64,000 nt of DNA from UBA5069 sp964560495. Lineage in GTDB: Bacteria; Chloroflexota; Anaerolineae; Caldilineales; Caldilineaceae. Positions 8,643-18,164 of this stretch are shown in pieces. The notes beneath the pieces are model-generated. The model was not told where the DNA came from. It searched no databases and worked only from the letters and a program-made list of their open reading frames with translations. The DNA lies in assembly GCA_964560495.1 (NCBI GenBank), contig CAZLMM010000004.1:62001-126000 (forward strand). Reading direction: 5' to 3'. Both the position numbers and the translations under genes were made by a program. The first letter of the stretch is position 1. The number at the start of each line of letters is the position of its first letter.

Positions 8643-9773
8643 CTAGTCCAGACTGCGCCGGAAACGTGTGATCGCCAGCCCCATCACAACCGCAGCAAAG
8701 ATGCCCAGGGCCAGAATTTGCGGCCAAAGCGCCTCCACCCCCACGCCCTTGATGACGATGCCGCGGGCGATGATCAAGTAGTAGCGGAGCGGGATCAAGT
8801 AGCTGATCAGCTGAAGCCAGGGTGGCATGGCGGCGATGGGGAAGAAGAAACCCGAAAGAAAAACAGACGGCAAAATAAAGAACACAGTCGTGAGCATGGC
8901 CTCTTGCTGCGTATTGGCGATGGTGGAGATGAGCAGACCAATGCCCAACGTGGTGACAAGAAAGAGCGCAGTCAACGTCAGCAGCAAGGGTACGCTGCCG
9001 TTGATCGTCACGCCAAAGACCAGGACGCCGATGATCAGCACCTCGATGGTGTTCATAAAGGCGATAAGGACGTAAGGCGTCAACTTGCCCACAATGAGTT
9101 CCCATGAACGTAGCGGCGTCACGATCAGTTGCTCCATGGTGCCGCGCTCGCGCTCGCGCACGATGGAGGTGGAGGTCAACATGGTGGCGAGATATTGAAG
9201 AATCATGCCGATCATGGCCGGCACCATGTAGTTGGCGCTGACCAACCCTGGGTTGTACCAGATCTGGGCGCGGACATCTACAGGCGCTTCCATCGCGTTC
9301 CTCATACCGCGGCGTTCCAGCCGCTCCACCAGCAAGTCGGTCGAGTGAGCCTGACCGATGAGGGTCGCAGCCGCCAGCGCGGTATTCGCCAACGTGGGGT
9401 CTGAGCCGTCGATGACGAATCCGATGCGGGCGGATTTCCAGCCGGCGATCTGCCGTCCGTAGCCGGGCGGGATGATGACGCCGGCTCTGGCCGAATTGTC
9501 ATCCAGCAGGCTGCGCAACTCCTCTTCCGAGGAGACGAGATGGGAGAGGGTGAAGTAATCGGCGGCCAGATACGCGTCGATGAGGGCGCGCGACGCAGGC
9601 GTCTGGTCCTGGTCGAAAACCGCCAACGCGATGTTGCGCACATCATTGGTGGCTGCATAGCCCAACAGGAAGAGCAGCACCACCGGCATGAAGAAGGTCA
9701 CGCCCAGAGTGCGAGGGTCGCGGGCCACCTGGATGAATTCCTTACGGATCAGGCTCATCAGGCGATTGATCAA
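8643..9773 (-). CDS. ABC-2 type export permease (YbhR/YbhS-like)
   Basis: A 376-residue membrane subunit of an ABC exporter. It has an N-terminal membrane segment after MSLIRKEFIQVARDPRTLG, a large extracytoplasmic domain (about residues 45-170) and five further hydrophobic segments. The family marker STSIVRERERGTMEQLIVTPLRSWELIVGK is present. The start is a TTG with GGAGTG about 6 nt upstream; an internal ATG at 9758 is the alternative. It sits between an amidase gene and a HlyD gene. In the usual order an ATPase gene would lie with them, and it is absent, so the pump must borrow an ATPase or be non-functional. Confidence 0.85.
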   Translation of the reverse strand: MINRLMSLIRKEFIQVARDPRTLGVTFFMPVVLLFLLGYAATNDVRNIALAVFDQDQTPASRALIDAYLAADYFTLSHLVSSEEELRSLLDDNSARAGVIIPPGYGRQIAGWKSARIGFVIDGSDPTLANTALAAATLIGQAHSTDLLVERLERRGMRNAMEAPVDVRAQIWYNPGLVSANYMVPAMIGMILQYLATMLTSTSIVRERERGTMEQLIVTPLRSWELIVGKLTPYVLIAFMNTIEVLIIGVLVFGVTINGSVPLLLTLTALFLVTTLGIGLLISTIANTQQEAMLTTVFFILPSVFLSGFFFPIAAMPPWLQLISYLIPLRYYLIIARGIVIKGVGVEALWPQILALGIFAAVVMGLAITRFRRSLD

Positions 9774-9811
9774 CTTTGCACTCCATTCCAGCTTTTGGTT
9801 TTCTGGACTTG

Positions 9812-11392
9812 TCAGTAAATCACGTTGCCTCTGGCAGTTTGGATTTCCCGCCTCGCCTGCTCGAAGGCATACGCCGCGCCCATCAGCCGGGCGTCGTGCA
9901 AAAATTCGCCGACGAAGGTCAAACCAACAGGCTCGCCGTTGCCGCGACGCCCGCAGGGAATCGTGAGGGCAGGAAATCCAGCCGGCGAGTAGAGGCGCGT
10001 CATCGTGTTTCCCAGGCTGGCAAGCAGCTCGACCTTGCGCTCATGCATCATCTGCCGTAGAACGCCAGCGGCCGTTGTGCGGCTGGATGTCACAAACGTC
10101 TGATAGTCGTCGTCGCTCATGTCGTCCAGGACAGACTTGACCAGCAGGTCCTGACCGTAGGGTGCACGGTTGGCGCTGTCCTGTTCGTTGAAGCTGACGA
10201 TCTCGGCCAATGAACGCATAGGCGCTGCGCCTGTCGCCGCCAGATAAGCGTCAACCCCGCGCGCCAGGTCGTGAAAGAAGATGGGCCCATAGTCCAGCTC
10301 CATGACAGGCAAGGGCGCATCGACCACCGCCGCGCCTGCGTGTTGCAGTATTGCGGCGAGGTTTGCCAGGAGCAGGTTGTCTTCGATTCGTCGTTCTGGC
10401 TGCGGTGTAACCAGACCCACGCGCACACCCGCCAGGGCGCTACGGTCGAGAGAATGGGTGAAATCTACGCCAGCGAGCTGACGGGCCGCCGTCGTCGCCG
10501 GGTCGTTGCCATCCACACCCATCAGTATGTTGAAGAGAATCGCCAGGTCGGTCACAGAAGCGGCCATGGGGCCAGCGGTGTCCATAACGCCGGTGATAGG
10601 GATGATGCGGTCGCGGCTCACCAGGCCAATGCTAGGCTTGAGACCCACGACGCCATTTTGACTGGCCGGCGAAATGATGGAGCCAGAGGTCTCGGTGCCC
10701 ACACTCAGGGGCGCAAAGCCGGCAGCTACAGCCACGGCAGAGCCGGAACTCGACCCGCTCACATCGAACGCGCCCAGAGGATGATGAGTCTGACCACCCA
10801 GCGCGCTAAAGCCGTTGGACGAATTGCTGGTCATCAGGTTGGCCCACTCGCTCAGGTTGGTCTTGCCCAAGATGAGCGCGCCGGCTTTGCGCAATCGCTC
10901 CACAATGAACGCGTCTCGATCGGCGTGCGCGGTTGCCAATGCCAACGCGCCGGCGGTGGTGTGCATCCGGTCGCCCGTGGCGATGTTGTCTTTGAGCAGC
11001 ACCGGGATGCCATGGAGCGGCCCTGCCTCTTGGCCGGCGGCGCGCTCGGCGTCCAGCCTGTGCGCGATCTCCAACACATCGGGGTTGAGCTCGATGATCG
11101 AGTTGAGGCGGTCTGCATCTTCGGCCTGGATGCGGTGCAGCGACCACAGCACGAGATCAACGCTGGTCAGGTCGCCGGCGCGCAGCCGGCGCTGAATTTG
11201 AGAAATGGTAGCCTGCGCCGTCATGTCAGCGATCTGTTGGCGCCGCTCGCGACTCATTCCCGCCAATGCCGCGCCGAAAGGAGAGAAGTCCAGGCTGCGT
11301 TTGCCAACGTAGCGCGGCGGCGCGCTCTGTCTGGCGACTTGTTTCCGCACCTGGTCTTGATGAGGCGAAAGTGCATGTTGTTGTTCGGCCAT
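9812..11392 (-). CDS. Amidase signature family hydrolase
   Basis: A 526-residue enzyme of the amidase signature superfamily, which cleaves carboxamide bonds. The Ser-cisSer-Lys triad can be placed: Lys134 in PVLLKDN, Ser215 in SGSSSGSAVAVAAG and Ser238 in GTETSGSIISPAS. The glycine/serine-rich core and the final PAGFPALTIPCG.GEPVGLTFVG block are typical. No signal peptide is evident, although the first 60 residues are an extension before the catalytic core. The physiological substrate cannot be told. It is encoded upstream of the ABC-2 permease and downstream of a lipoprotein gene on the same strand, with 39-bp and 17-bp gaps, so co-transcription is possible. The site before the ATG is poor (AGAGAG). 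Confidence 0.85.
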   Translation of the reverse strand: MAEQQHALSPHQDQVRKQVARQSAPPRYVGKRSLDFSPFGAALAGMSRERRQQIADMTAQATISQIQRRLRAGDLTSVDLVLWSLHRIQAEDADRLNSIIELNPDVLEIAHRLDAERAAGQEAGPLHGIPVLLKDNIATGDRMHTTAGALALATAHADRDAFIVERLRKAGALILGKTNLSEWANLMTSNSSNGFSALGGQTHHPLGAFDVSGSSSGSAVAVAAGFAPLSVGTETSGSIISPASQNGVVGLKPSIGLVSRDRIIPITGVMDTAGPMAASVTDLAILFNILMGVDGNDPATTAARQLAGVDFTHSLDRSALAGVRVGLVTPQPERRIEDNLLLANLAAILQHAGAAVVDAPLPVMELDYGPIFFHDLARGVDAYLAATGAAPMRSLAEIVSFNEQDSANRAPYGQDLLVKSVLDDMSDDDYQTFVTSSRTTAAGVLRQMMHERKVELLASLGNTMTRLYSPAGFPALTIPCGRRGNGEPVGLTFVGEFLHDARLMGAAYAFEQARREIQTARGNVIY

Positions 11393-11409
11393 GTGAACTC
11401 TCTGATTCT

Positions 11410-13473
11410 CTATGAATGAGCGGGCGGCGTCTGCCCCTTACGTGACGTGCAACCGGGCGCGTCCAGGCGATCACCCTGTTCTGCCAGACGGTGGAGCGAT
11501 CCTGCGTGGGCAACGACTGTCTCTGATCGGTCGCCGCCGTCGTCGTGCACGAGGATGAAGTCGCCAGGGACGACGCAGTCCAGCACGGAATCGACGATGG
11601 CATCCATCCCGGGCAGTGTCGGGTGGTGGAACGCGCCGTTGGCGTTCGACCACCTGCCTCCATTCGTCTCGATGGTGAGCGTGTAGGGGGTGCGCTCGCC
11701 CACAGAGACGATGCTGATCATGTAGGGCTGGCTGGCAGGGATCACACCTGCCCATGCGCTGCGTTCCTGGCGCACCGAACGCAGTACAAAGGGATCATCC
11801 AGACCGTACAGGGAGAGATAGAGGGTCTCATTGGGCGAGGCGACGGTCACTGTCATCAGTTGGTCGGCCGTCGCGGTGATGATGTATGAGTGGATTGCGT
11901 CGAATTCGATGACACCGGTGATGATGGTCTGCACTGCACCTGTCGCCAGCTCTACACCCAGAGCTGGCCGCTCCCGTTGTCCCTGGGCATCTGGAATTGC
12001 GACTTCCTCTTCTTCGGTCAACTTCAGTGCTTCATCTTGCCAGGCAAAAGTCAGGCGGCGGGCGGCTGCATCCTGGCCTGGCGCGGCGAGTTCGACGGTC
12101 AGGCGACCATCGCCCATCTCCAAGTTGCGCACGACAAGTTCGTGTCCCAGGAAGTTTGGCTCTCGGGGCCGGGCGATACCCTTGCGATTGAGAACAGGAA
12201 AGAGATAATAGGATGGGGAGGCGTCATCTTGTTCCACAAAGATGATGACGGCGGCGTCCCCGATTTTGTCGCCATCCAGGTCGCCATAGCCGCGCCAGTC
12301 GGTCAGGCCAATGACAAGGCCGGCGCGTTCACCCGGCAGCGCACGCTGGCGAAATTCTCCGGCTGTCAAGGTGACAACGCTGGTTTGGTTCAGGGGATAG
12401 GCGGCGTTTCTGAGCTCCTCCCAGGTGAGCTCAGCTTCCTTCTCTGGGACGATTGTTGGGGCCGGCGTGAGGGTGATCATGTCGTTTTGGTCGCCATATG
12501 CAATGGTCAGGCTGTTGTCCGTCACAGTGAAAGCGGTTGCCGCAGCCAACTGCGCGGCGAAGATGCGATAAAGGGAATCAGGGCTGCACTCGGATAGGGA
12601 GTAGGTCAGCTCGATTTCCAGTCGCTTGTCATCCGTGACGAGCCACCAGCCTTCGCCGACGTTGCAATCGGCCTGGACGCGCACCACTCCGTCGGGATAC
12701 ACCTGCAATGTGTAGTCGGCCGGGCGCGTCGGCGTCACGAGCGAGCCATCGGCCAGTTCAGAGCGCCGCCATTGCCACTCGACAAAGAGCACGGCTGGGT
12801 CGCCTACGTTCACCGTGAGCGCGCCCGACAACGTGATCTCTGCTGTGGTAGTCAGCGGCAGCGACAGGCGGTCAGTGATTGGCTGCGTCTCGGAAACGGC
12901 GTCAGTCGGGATGATGGCTGTGCTCTGCGTCAGCGTGATCTGGGCGCTATCGCCGATGAAATCGGTCACGGTGGTCAGCTTCGTCTCCGTGATCTGCTGG
13001 GAGGTCGTCAGAACATCGGTCGTCATCAACAAAGGCGTAGACTCCACAGAGGGAGCGGCGGTCGGCGTTGCAATAACGATCGGCGCGACTGTGGGAGATA
13101 TCTCATGGGCATGCGACACAATCTCCGCTGTCACAATCGGCAGACCAACCTGCGTCTCGTCAATCGGCGTCGCCAATGGCGAGATGGGCGCGTCGGCCAC
13201 GGGAACAGAGAGCGGCGAGATCGGCGCCGGCGCGGCGCCCTCTGGCGTCGCCGCGGGCGCCGTCATTTCCATGACGGGCGCGACGGCAGGCGTCTCAGTC
13301 GGTCGCGCGTTCTCGATTGGATCGGGGGGCATAGGAGCCTGCTCAAGGGAGGCAAAAGAAAGGATCGGGATCGCAGTAGGCGTCGGTTGGGGCGGCGTCT
13401 CGCCCTGGCTGCACGAGGCCAGCGCCGCAAGCAGTGCAGTACAGAGGAAACAGACAAAGACAGAATGCCTCAT
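11410..13473 (-). CDS. META-domain lipoprotein with Thr/Pro-rich linker
   Basis: A 687-residue lipoprotein. The second of two adjacent ATGs (13473) is chosen because GGGAG lies 6 nt upstream. The signal peptide ends in ALLAALASC. A long Pro/Thr/Ile/Ala-rich low-complexity region (residues 25-200) follows, then a META/HslJ-like domain (WQWRRSELADGSLVTPTRPADYTLQVYPDGVVRVQADCNVGEG...), a central domain with a possible calcium-type loop (GYGDLDGDKIGDAAVIIFVEQDD), and a bacterial pre-peptidase-like beta domain near residues 520-620 (HSYIITATADQLMTVTVASPNETLYLSLYG). No catalytic motif was found. Divergent from dinB, with about 190 bp between the starts. Confidence 0.75.
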   Translation of the reverse strand: MRHSVFVCFLCTALLAALASCSQGETPPQPTPTAIPILSFASLEQAPMPPDPIENARPTETPAVAPVMEMTAPAATPEGAAPAPISPLSVPVADAPISPLATPIDETQVGLPIVTAEIVSHAHEISPTVAPIVIATPTAAPSVESTPLLMTTDVLTTSQQITETKLTTVTDFIGDSAQITLTQSTAIIPTDAVSETQPITDRLSLPLTTTAEITLSGALTVNVGDPAVLFVEWQWRRSELADGSLVTPTRPADYTLQVYPDGVVRVQADCNVGEGWWLVTDDKRLEIELTYSLSECSPDSLYRIFAAQLAAATAFTVTDNSLTIAYGDQNDMITLTPAPTIVPEKEAELTWEELRNAAYPLNQTSVVTLTAGEFRQRALPGERAGLVIGLTDWRGYGDLDGDKIGDAAVIIFVEQDDASPSYYLFPVLNRKGIARPREPNFLGHELVVRNLEMGDGRLTVELAAPGQDAAARRLTFAWQDEALKLTEEEEVAIPDAQGQRERPALGVELATGAVQTIITGVIEFDAIHSYIITATADQLMTVTVASPNETLYLSLYGLDDPFVLRSVRQERSAWAGVIPASQPYMISIVSVGERTPYTLTIETNGGRWSNANGAFHHPTLPGMDAIVDSVLDCVVPGDFILVHDDGGDRSETVVAHAGSLHRLAEQGDRLDAPGCTSRKGQTPPAHS

Positions 13474-13666
13474 CATCGACTCCCATTCGTTGCTCCCGCG
13501 AATCATGGGCTTCCCGATGATTCGGATGGGGTGTGTTACAATCCAGACAGGCGCCTATCTCGTCGCTTCGATCGCCTATGACTTTAGTCTACAATATGAA
13601 CGCGTGCTGACCAATCTGTCTGGCGCTGTACGCAGCAATCAAGCGCGAACAATACAGGAAGGGACT

Positions 13667-14158
13667 ATGTCCACGAAACCATTTACCCTGGCCAACCAGG
13701 TGAGCCGCGAGTTACGTCTCCATGCCCGCATCATACAGGCGCAGCTCGACGGGCTGAGTGAAGCCGACGCTCTTTTGCAGCCGCCAGACGGGGGAAATTG
13801 CCTGAACTGGCTTCTGGGCCACATTCTTCTGTCGCGACAGACCATGTTCAAACGCCTGGGTGTCCCTCCCTTGGGAAACATTGAGGACTATCAGCGTTAC
13901 AAGCGCGATTCCCAGCCGATCACCCACGAGGCTGATGCACTGCCGCTGAACCGCCTGTTGAATGATCTGCACGCCAGTCAGGAGCGGCTGTTGGCGCGGC
14001 TGAACGAGATCAGCGAAGATGAAATGACGGCAATCCCAGATGGGCAGGAGCGCAGCATGGCCGAACAGGTGAGCTTCCTATCCTGGCACGAAACCTATCA
14101 CGTGGGACAGATGGAGCAATTGCGGCGGCTGGCCGGCAAGACCGAAAAGGTGATTTGA
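13667..14158 (+). CDS. DinB family protein
   Basis: A 163-residue four-helix-bundle protein of the DinB/YfiT superfamily. The three-His metal site is visible: one His in LNWLLGHILLSR and two in SWHETYHVGQMEQLRR. The N-terminus (LHARIIQAQLDGLSEADALLQPPDG) and C-terminus fit members that bind Zn or Ni and often act as thiol-dependent transferases or damage-response proteins; the actual reaction is unknown. The frame is open far upstream because it overlaps the opposite lipoprotein gene, so the start was set at ATG 13667, where the homologous part begins and ACAGGAAGGG lies just upstream. Confidence 0.8.
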   Translation: MSTKPFTLANQVSRELRLHARIIQAQLDGLSEADALLQPPDGGNCLNWLLGHILLSRQTMFKRLGVPPLGNIEDYQRYKRDSQPITHEADALPLNRLLNDLHASQERLLARLNEISEDEMTAIPDGQERSMAEQVSFLSWHETYHVGQMEQLRRLAGKTEKVI

Positions 14159-14214
14159 CCGAATGATGGCCTTGCGACTAGTACACGTGGGCGCAAGTAA
14201 CCCAATGGTTGTCA

Positions 14215-14273
14215 TGCCGAGCGCCAGCGAAGCATCTCGCTCTGCCACCCAGATGCTTCGCTGGCGCTCAGCA
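14215..14273. repeat. Palindromic intergenic element
   Basis: A 23-bp arm (14215-14237) and its reverse complement (14251-14273) match at 22 of 23 positions around a 13-nt loop. The core is GCGCCAGCGAAGCATCT. Words such as GTCATGCTGAGC...GAAGCATCT are common in dispersed repeats of Chloroflexota and other bacteria. It lies between two plus-strand genes and has no T run. Confidence 0.65.
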
Positions 14274-14327
14274 TAACAATACCCTGGCCCTATTGAAGGC
14301 CACCTGTACCAGAGGCATAGAAGTTCA

Positions 14328-15581
14328 ATGCATAGTTATTTGGATTTGCTCCGGCGTAACCGTCATTATCGTAACCTCTGGATTGCGCGTGTCATTTCCA
14401 ACCTGGGGGATTGGTTCAATCTGTTGGCTTCTGCCGCGCTGGTCGCGCAGATCACCAACTCCGGCGCAGCCATCAGCTATCTCTTCCTTGCGCGTATGTT
14501 GCCGGTCTTTTTTGTTACGCCTTTTGCCGGCGTCCTGGCCGACCGCATCAGCCGGCGCAACATCATGATCGCGGCTGACGTGCTGCGCGCAGTTACGGTG
14601 CTCGGCTTCCTCCTGGTGGACAGCCCCGACGAGTTGTGGCTCTTCTATGGGCTGACCATCCTGCAATTCGCCCTGAGCGCGCTCTACAACCCGGCCCATT
14701 CCGCCGTCATCCCCAACATCGTGGAGCCGAATGATCTGGTGACTGCCAATGCCTTGGATGGCTTCACCTGGAGCGTCATGCTGGCGATTGGCGCACTCTT
14801 GGGCGGAATCGCTTCGTCGCTCTTTGGCGTGACCGCGGCTTTCGTCATCGACGCGGCTTCGTTCTTGCTTTCGGCGTACTTCGTCATGCGCGTGACCCTG
14901 GTCTATGTGGATGTGCGGACGAGCGCCCGACAGGGTGGTTTTCTCGACTTTGTGGACGGCATGCGCTATCTGCGCGTGCGTCCGATCCTGTTGGGACTGG
15001 CATTGGTCAAAGCAGCCGCAGCCATTGTTTGGGGCATCGTCAATGTCCTGGAAGTGCCCCTTGCCGAACAGGTCTATCCTCTCAATGGCTCTGGCACGCT
15101 CACACTGGGGCTGATCTATATGACTGTCGGCGTGGGCACAGGCGTCGGCCCCCTGCTCATGCGTCGTTGGTTTGGCGATGACTACGGCAGGGTTCTGTGG
15201 GCTATTGGCGCCAGCTTTGTATTGCTGACCGTGGGCGTCTTGGCCATTGCCCTGGCGTCTGGGTTGGGTTGGGCGCTCATCGGCGTGCTCCTGCGCTCTC
15301 TGGGTTCAGGTTCGGTGTGGGTTTTTTCATCGGTGCTGCTCCAGCGGCTGACACAGGATGCGTTTCGCGGGCGCGTTTTTGCCTTCGACTTCACGGCCTT
15401 CACCCTCACCCAATCCATTGGCGTCATTTGGGCTGGCTATGCTCAGGACCAACTGGGCATGAGCGTCCAACAGGGGCTGCTTTCGGCGGCGGCGGTCAGC
15501 CTGGCTGTGACGGTCATGTGGTTTGGCTTTCAGGGCATTGCCATGCGTGTCCAGCCTGCCCTCAAAGAAGGGGTCGCATAA
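14328..15581 (+). CDS. MFS transporter (EntS-like group)
   Basis: A 417-residue membrane protein with about 12 hydrophobic segments. The N-terminal pattern (YRNLWIARVISNLGDWFNLLASAALVAQ) and the loop GVLADRISRRNIMIAADVLRA match the MFS_3/EntS-like group, which includes drug and siderophore exporters. The loop QFALSALYNPAHSAVIPNIV is also typical. The substrate is unknown. Only a weak ribosome site (AGAGG 12 nt before ATG) is present. It stands alone, convergent with the thioredoxin-CcdA gene; only 11 bp separate their stop codons. Confidence 0.85.
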   Translation: MHSYLDLLRRNRHYRNLWIARVISNLGDWFNLLASAALVAQITNSGAAISYLFLARMLPVFFVTPFAGVLADRISRRNIMIAADVLRAVTVLGFLLVDSPDELWLFYGLTILQFALSALYNPAHSAVIPNIVEPNDLVTANALDGFTWSVMLAIGALLGGIASSLFGVTAAFVIDAASFLLSAYFVMRVTLVYVDVRTSARQGGFLDFVDGMRYLRVRPILLGLALVKAAAAIVWGIVNVLEVPLAEQVYPLNGSGTLTLGLIYMTVGVGTGVGPLLMRRWFGDDYGRVLWAIGASFVLLTVGVLAIALASGLGWALIGVLLRSLGSGSVWVFSSVLLQRLTQDAFRGRVFAFDFTAFTLTQSIGVIWAGYAQDQLGMSVQQGLLSAAAVSLAVTVMWFGFQGIAMRVQPALKEGVA

Positions 15582-15592
15582 GCCCCAGCCCC

Positions 15593-17101
15593 TCAGTGCG
15601 CGCGTGGATGACGCCGCAGCTCTTTCTTGCGCCCTTTTGCCGGACGCAGCTCGCTGCCCACGTGGATACCCCAACGGGGCAGAATCACCCGGTGCGTCAG
15701 CAGGATCAGCGCTGCGCCGCCAAAAGCCGCCGCAAAAACCCACAGGGACGAGGCAATCTGGTTCATCCACGCCGGATTGATCAACATCACCACAGCCAGG
15801 GTCAGCATGAGCATGCCACCGATGAGCTTGAGGAGGCGTCCTTGCTTCTCTTCGAGCCTGCTGGATTTGAGCGTGAAGATAGCTGCGGCGAATATCACCA
15901 GCTCATCCAGTTGATAGATCAGCATGTAGAGCAACAACAGCGCGCCAAAGGTCAACGCGGTCGCCTCCTGGCTGACGAGCAGGTTCGTCCACAACACAGG
16001 AAAACCGGCCGTACACGAGAACTCTACCAGCGAGACGCCCGCGGCCAGCACCACTGTTGCCGCGATCACGCCCCAGGTGGAATCGCCTGCGGCCAGAATG
16101 CGCCGCATTCCCTGGTAGATGCCGGGCTTCTTTTCTTCAGCGATGGTGAAGGAGACGCCCTCTTTGTACCAGAAATAGTCTTTGATATTGACTGCCGCGA
16201 AAAAGAGGGCGACCAGCGCCACGACGACCTGAATCCATCCAACGAAGCTGATGACCGTAAACATGGTGAAGAGACCGGCGATGAAGAGGGCGTAGACCAA
16301 TGAGGTGACGGTGAGGAAGACCAGGCCGACCAGCAACACCTTCCGGCGCGAGCCGCTGCGCAACGTCAACGCCAGTAGCACCGAGAGTACCCACAAGGAA
16401 CAGGGGTTGAAGCCATCAACGAACGCGATCAACCCGGTGCTGAGCGTCAGGGATTGAGCCGCCAGATTCACCTCGCCCAATAGGGGAATGGTAATCGCTC
16501 CGATGCCGCTCTGACTGATCGTCGGAGTGGGCGCAGCCAGCAGAGAATCGGCCTGCATGACAACCGCTGGCTCTGGCGAAACGTCGACGACAGTCTCCAC
16601 TGTATCAGGCATTGTATCAGGCGTCGGTTGGGTTGTGAGACCTGCCGGCGCAACGCCCGGTATGACGCCGACGCCAGCATCCGGACAACCATTGGCCGCG
16701 CACGCAGCGACAGCCGCCTCGATCGGTCCGGCCAGTTGTTCCGCAAAGCCCACCCAGTATTGGTCGCCAATAAAGATGGTGGGCACCGCGCTCGGCTCGA
16801 AACCATGAGCCGTCGCCATACGCAGGAAAAGCGCCCGATTCTCCTCCGAATACCACACTTCATACGCACGCACTTCCACCCCCGGATAACGCTGGGCAAG
16901 CTCAGCCAGGAATGGCTTGGCCGCCGCACAGTGTGGACAGCCGTCGCCCCAAAAAAAGTAGATGACGACCGGCTGTGGTTCCTGCAGCAAGGGGTCGGCG
17001 AGGGCCTCTCGCTGACCAACAACGGAGAAGAGTAAGAAAGTGGCGAATAATAACCCGGCGCGTGCAGCGCCCCAGAGTCCGCTCTTGAAACACGAGTGCA
17101 T
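15593..17101 (-). CDS. Thioredoxin-like / CcdA-like membrane fusion protein
   Basis: A 502-residue protein. After a signal peptide (residues 1-35, ending ...REALA), residues 45-150 form a thioredoxin-fold domain with a CPHC active site (YFFWGDGCPHCAAAKPFLAEL) and the cis-Pro region SAVPTIFIGD. A Thr/Pro linker of about 75 residues follows, then a membrane domain with 6-7 segments resembling CcdA/DsbD. This contains FVDGFNPCSLWVLSVLLALT and SLVEFSCTAGFPVLW, the two conserved Cys that relay electrons across the membrane. So it likely carries reducing power outwards to an exported disulfide on its own fused thioredoxin domain. ATG 17101 is chosen because GGAG lies 8 nt before it. No partner genes are adjacent. 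Confidence 0.85.
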   Translation of the reverse strand: MHSCFKSGLWGAARAGLLFATFLLFSVVGQREALADPLLQEPQPVVIYFFWGDGCPHCAAAKPFLAELAQRYPGVEVRAYEVWYSEENRALFLRMATAHGFEPSAVPTIFIGDQYWVGFAEQLAGPIEAAVAACAANGCPDAGVGVIPGVAPAGLTTQPTPDTMPDTVETVVDVSPEPAVVMQADSLLAAPTPTISQSGIGAITIPLLGEVNLAAQSLTLSTGLIAFVDGFNPCSLWVLSVLLALTLRSGSRRKVLLVGLVFLTVTSLVYALFIAGLFTMFTVISFVGWIQVVVALVALFFAAVNIKDYFWYKEGVSFTIAEEKKPGIYQGMRRILAAGDSTWGVIAATVVLAAGVSLVEFSCTAGFPVLWTNLLVSQEATALTFGALLLLYMLIYQLDELVIFAAAIFTLKSSRLEEKQGRLLKLIGGMLMLTLAVVMLINPAWMNQIASSLWVFAAAFGGAALILLTHRVILPRWGIHVGSELRPAKGRKKELRRHPRAH

Positions 17102-17282
17102 CTTGTTTGCTCCACCGAGTATAGCGGGGCCAATTCCCCGCATTCGTTGTTGCGAGCGTAACACCGTCTCGTTGTGGCTGAGTGGTAATTCTGTCAGATT
17201 CCCAGATTCGTCATCTTGAGAGAAGCCAAATTGGTAGAAAGCTGTCCGAAGCGAAGTCAGCTTTCCTGGTAGAATTGAGGAG

Positions 17283-17924
17283 ATGAAACAAAAGATTCTG
17301 TGGATTCTCGCCCTTATTTTCTTGTGCGGATTGCTTGCCAGCTTTCCATTTCTTTGGCAAGGCTGGATCGAGCTGCGTTACGCCAGTCGCATTGTTGCGC
17401 CGGAAGCAGCCCCATCGACGCGCGTCGCCATCGTCTTTGGCGCACGCGTCTACTCGGGCGATCGGCTCAGCGCCATGCTGCGCGACCGGGTGGATACAGC
17501 CGTTGATCTCTATCGGGCTGGCAAGGTGGACACGTTGCTCATGAGCGGCGGAACCTATTTGGACGATTACGACGAGCCGGGTGCAATGATGGCTTACGCC
17601 GCACAGCAGGGCGTACCTCTCGAAGACATGCAGGCGGACTACGGTGGTCGCCGCACCTACGACTCCTGCTACCGCGCCAGGAACGTCTTCCTTGTCCATG
17701 AAGCCATCCTCGTCACTCAAAATTTTCATCTGCCCCGTGCACTCTTCACCTGCGACGGACTGGGTATGACAGTGCATGGAGTCAGCGCTGATCGGCGCGT
17801 CTACAGCCCTCGCTCGATTGCCTGGTCAGAATCGCGCGAAATCCCTGCGCTGCTGGCCGCGCTGGTCGATGTGGCGTTACGCCTGCCGCCGCCGGCCATG
17901 AACGAGCCAATTCCCCTGGATTGA
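17283..17924 (+). CDS. DUF218 (YdcF/SanA/ElyC-like) envelope protein
   Basis: A 213-residue protein with one N-terminal membrane segment (ILWILALIFLCGLLASFPFLW) and an outside DUF218 domain. Family blocks are seen: VAIVFGARVYSG, DRVDTAVDLYRAGKVDTLLMSGG, and YGGRRTYDSCYRARNVF..ILVTQNFHLPRALF. SanA and ElyC proteins influence envelope integrity and lipid-carrier metabolism in other bacteria; the enzymatic role is not settled. GAGGAG is 2 nt before the ATG. A short hairpin (17237-17244 with 17258-17265) lies in the 5' leader. Confidence 0.8.
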   Translation: MKQKILWILALIFLCGLLASFPFLWQGWIELRYASRIVAPEAAPSTRVAIVFGARVYSGDRLSAMLRDRVDTAVDLYRAGKVDTLLMSGGTYLDDYDEPGAMMAYAAQQGVPLEDMQADYGGRRTYDSCYRARNVFLVHEAILVTQNFHLPRALFTCDGLGMTVHGVSADRRVYSPRSIAWSESREIPALLAALVDVALRLPPPAMNEPIPLD

Positions 17925-18164
17925 TGTGATTCGATCGTCATGATCGATCCCATCCTCAACTTCTTTTGACGTGTCATCGAAAAAGACATAACATTCAGGG
18001 TTGTTGCGCCTTTGTCGTGCAGCGTTTGCCTCACAACATTCTTTGTGTTCGTTGTTCATTTCCAGGCCGCATGGCCTGCGGACACCGATGACAAAGAAAA
18101 TGTCTTTGCGTTATTTTTGTGCTCTTTGTGGCAAGTGATTTTCACACCAGGGGGTGAACCAAAG

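Noticed and set aside
10271..11419. 382-residue open frame opposite the amidase gene
   Set aside because: Antisense shadow in high-G+C coding DNA; no recognisable motif and no ribosome site.
12815..13666. Long N-terminal extension of the DinB frame
   Set aside because: It overlaps the opposite lipoprotein gene completely and is Val/Ser/Gly-rich antisense translation; DinB homology begins at 13667.
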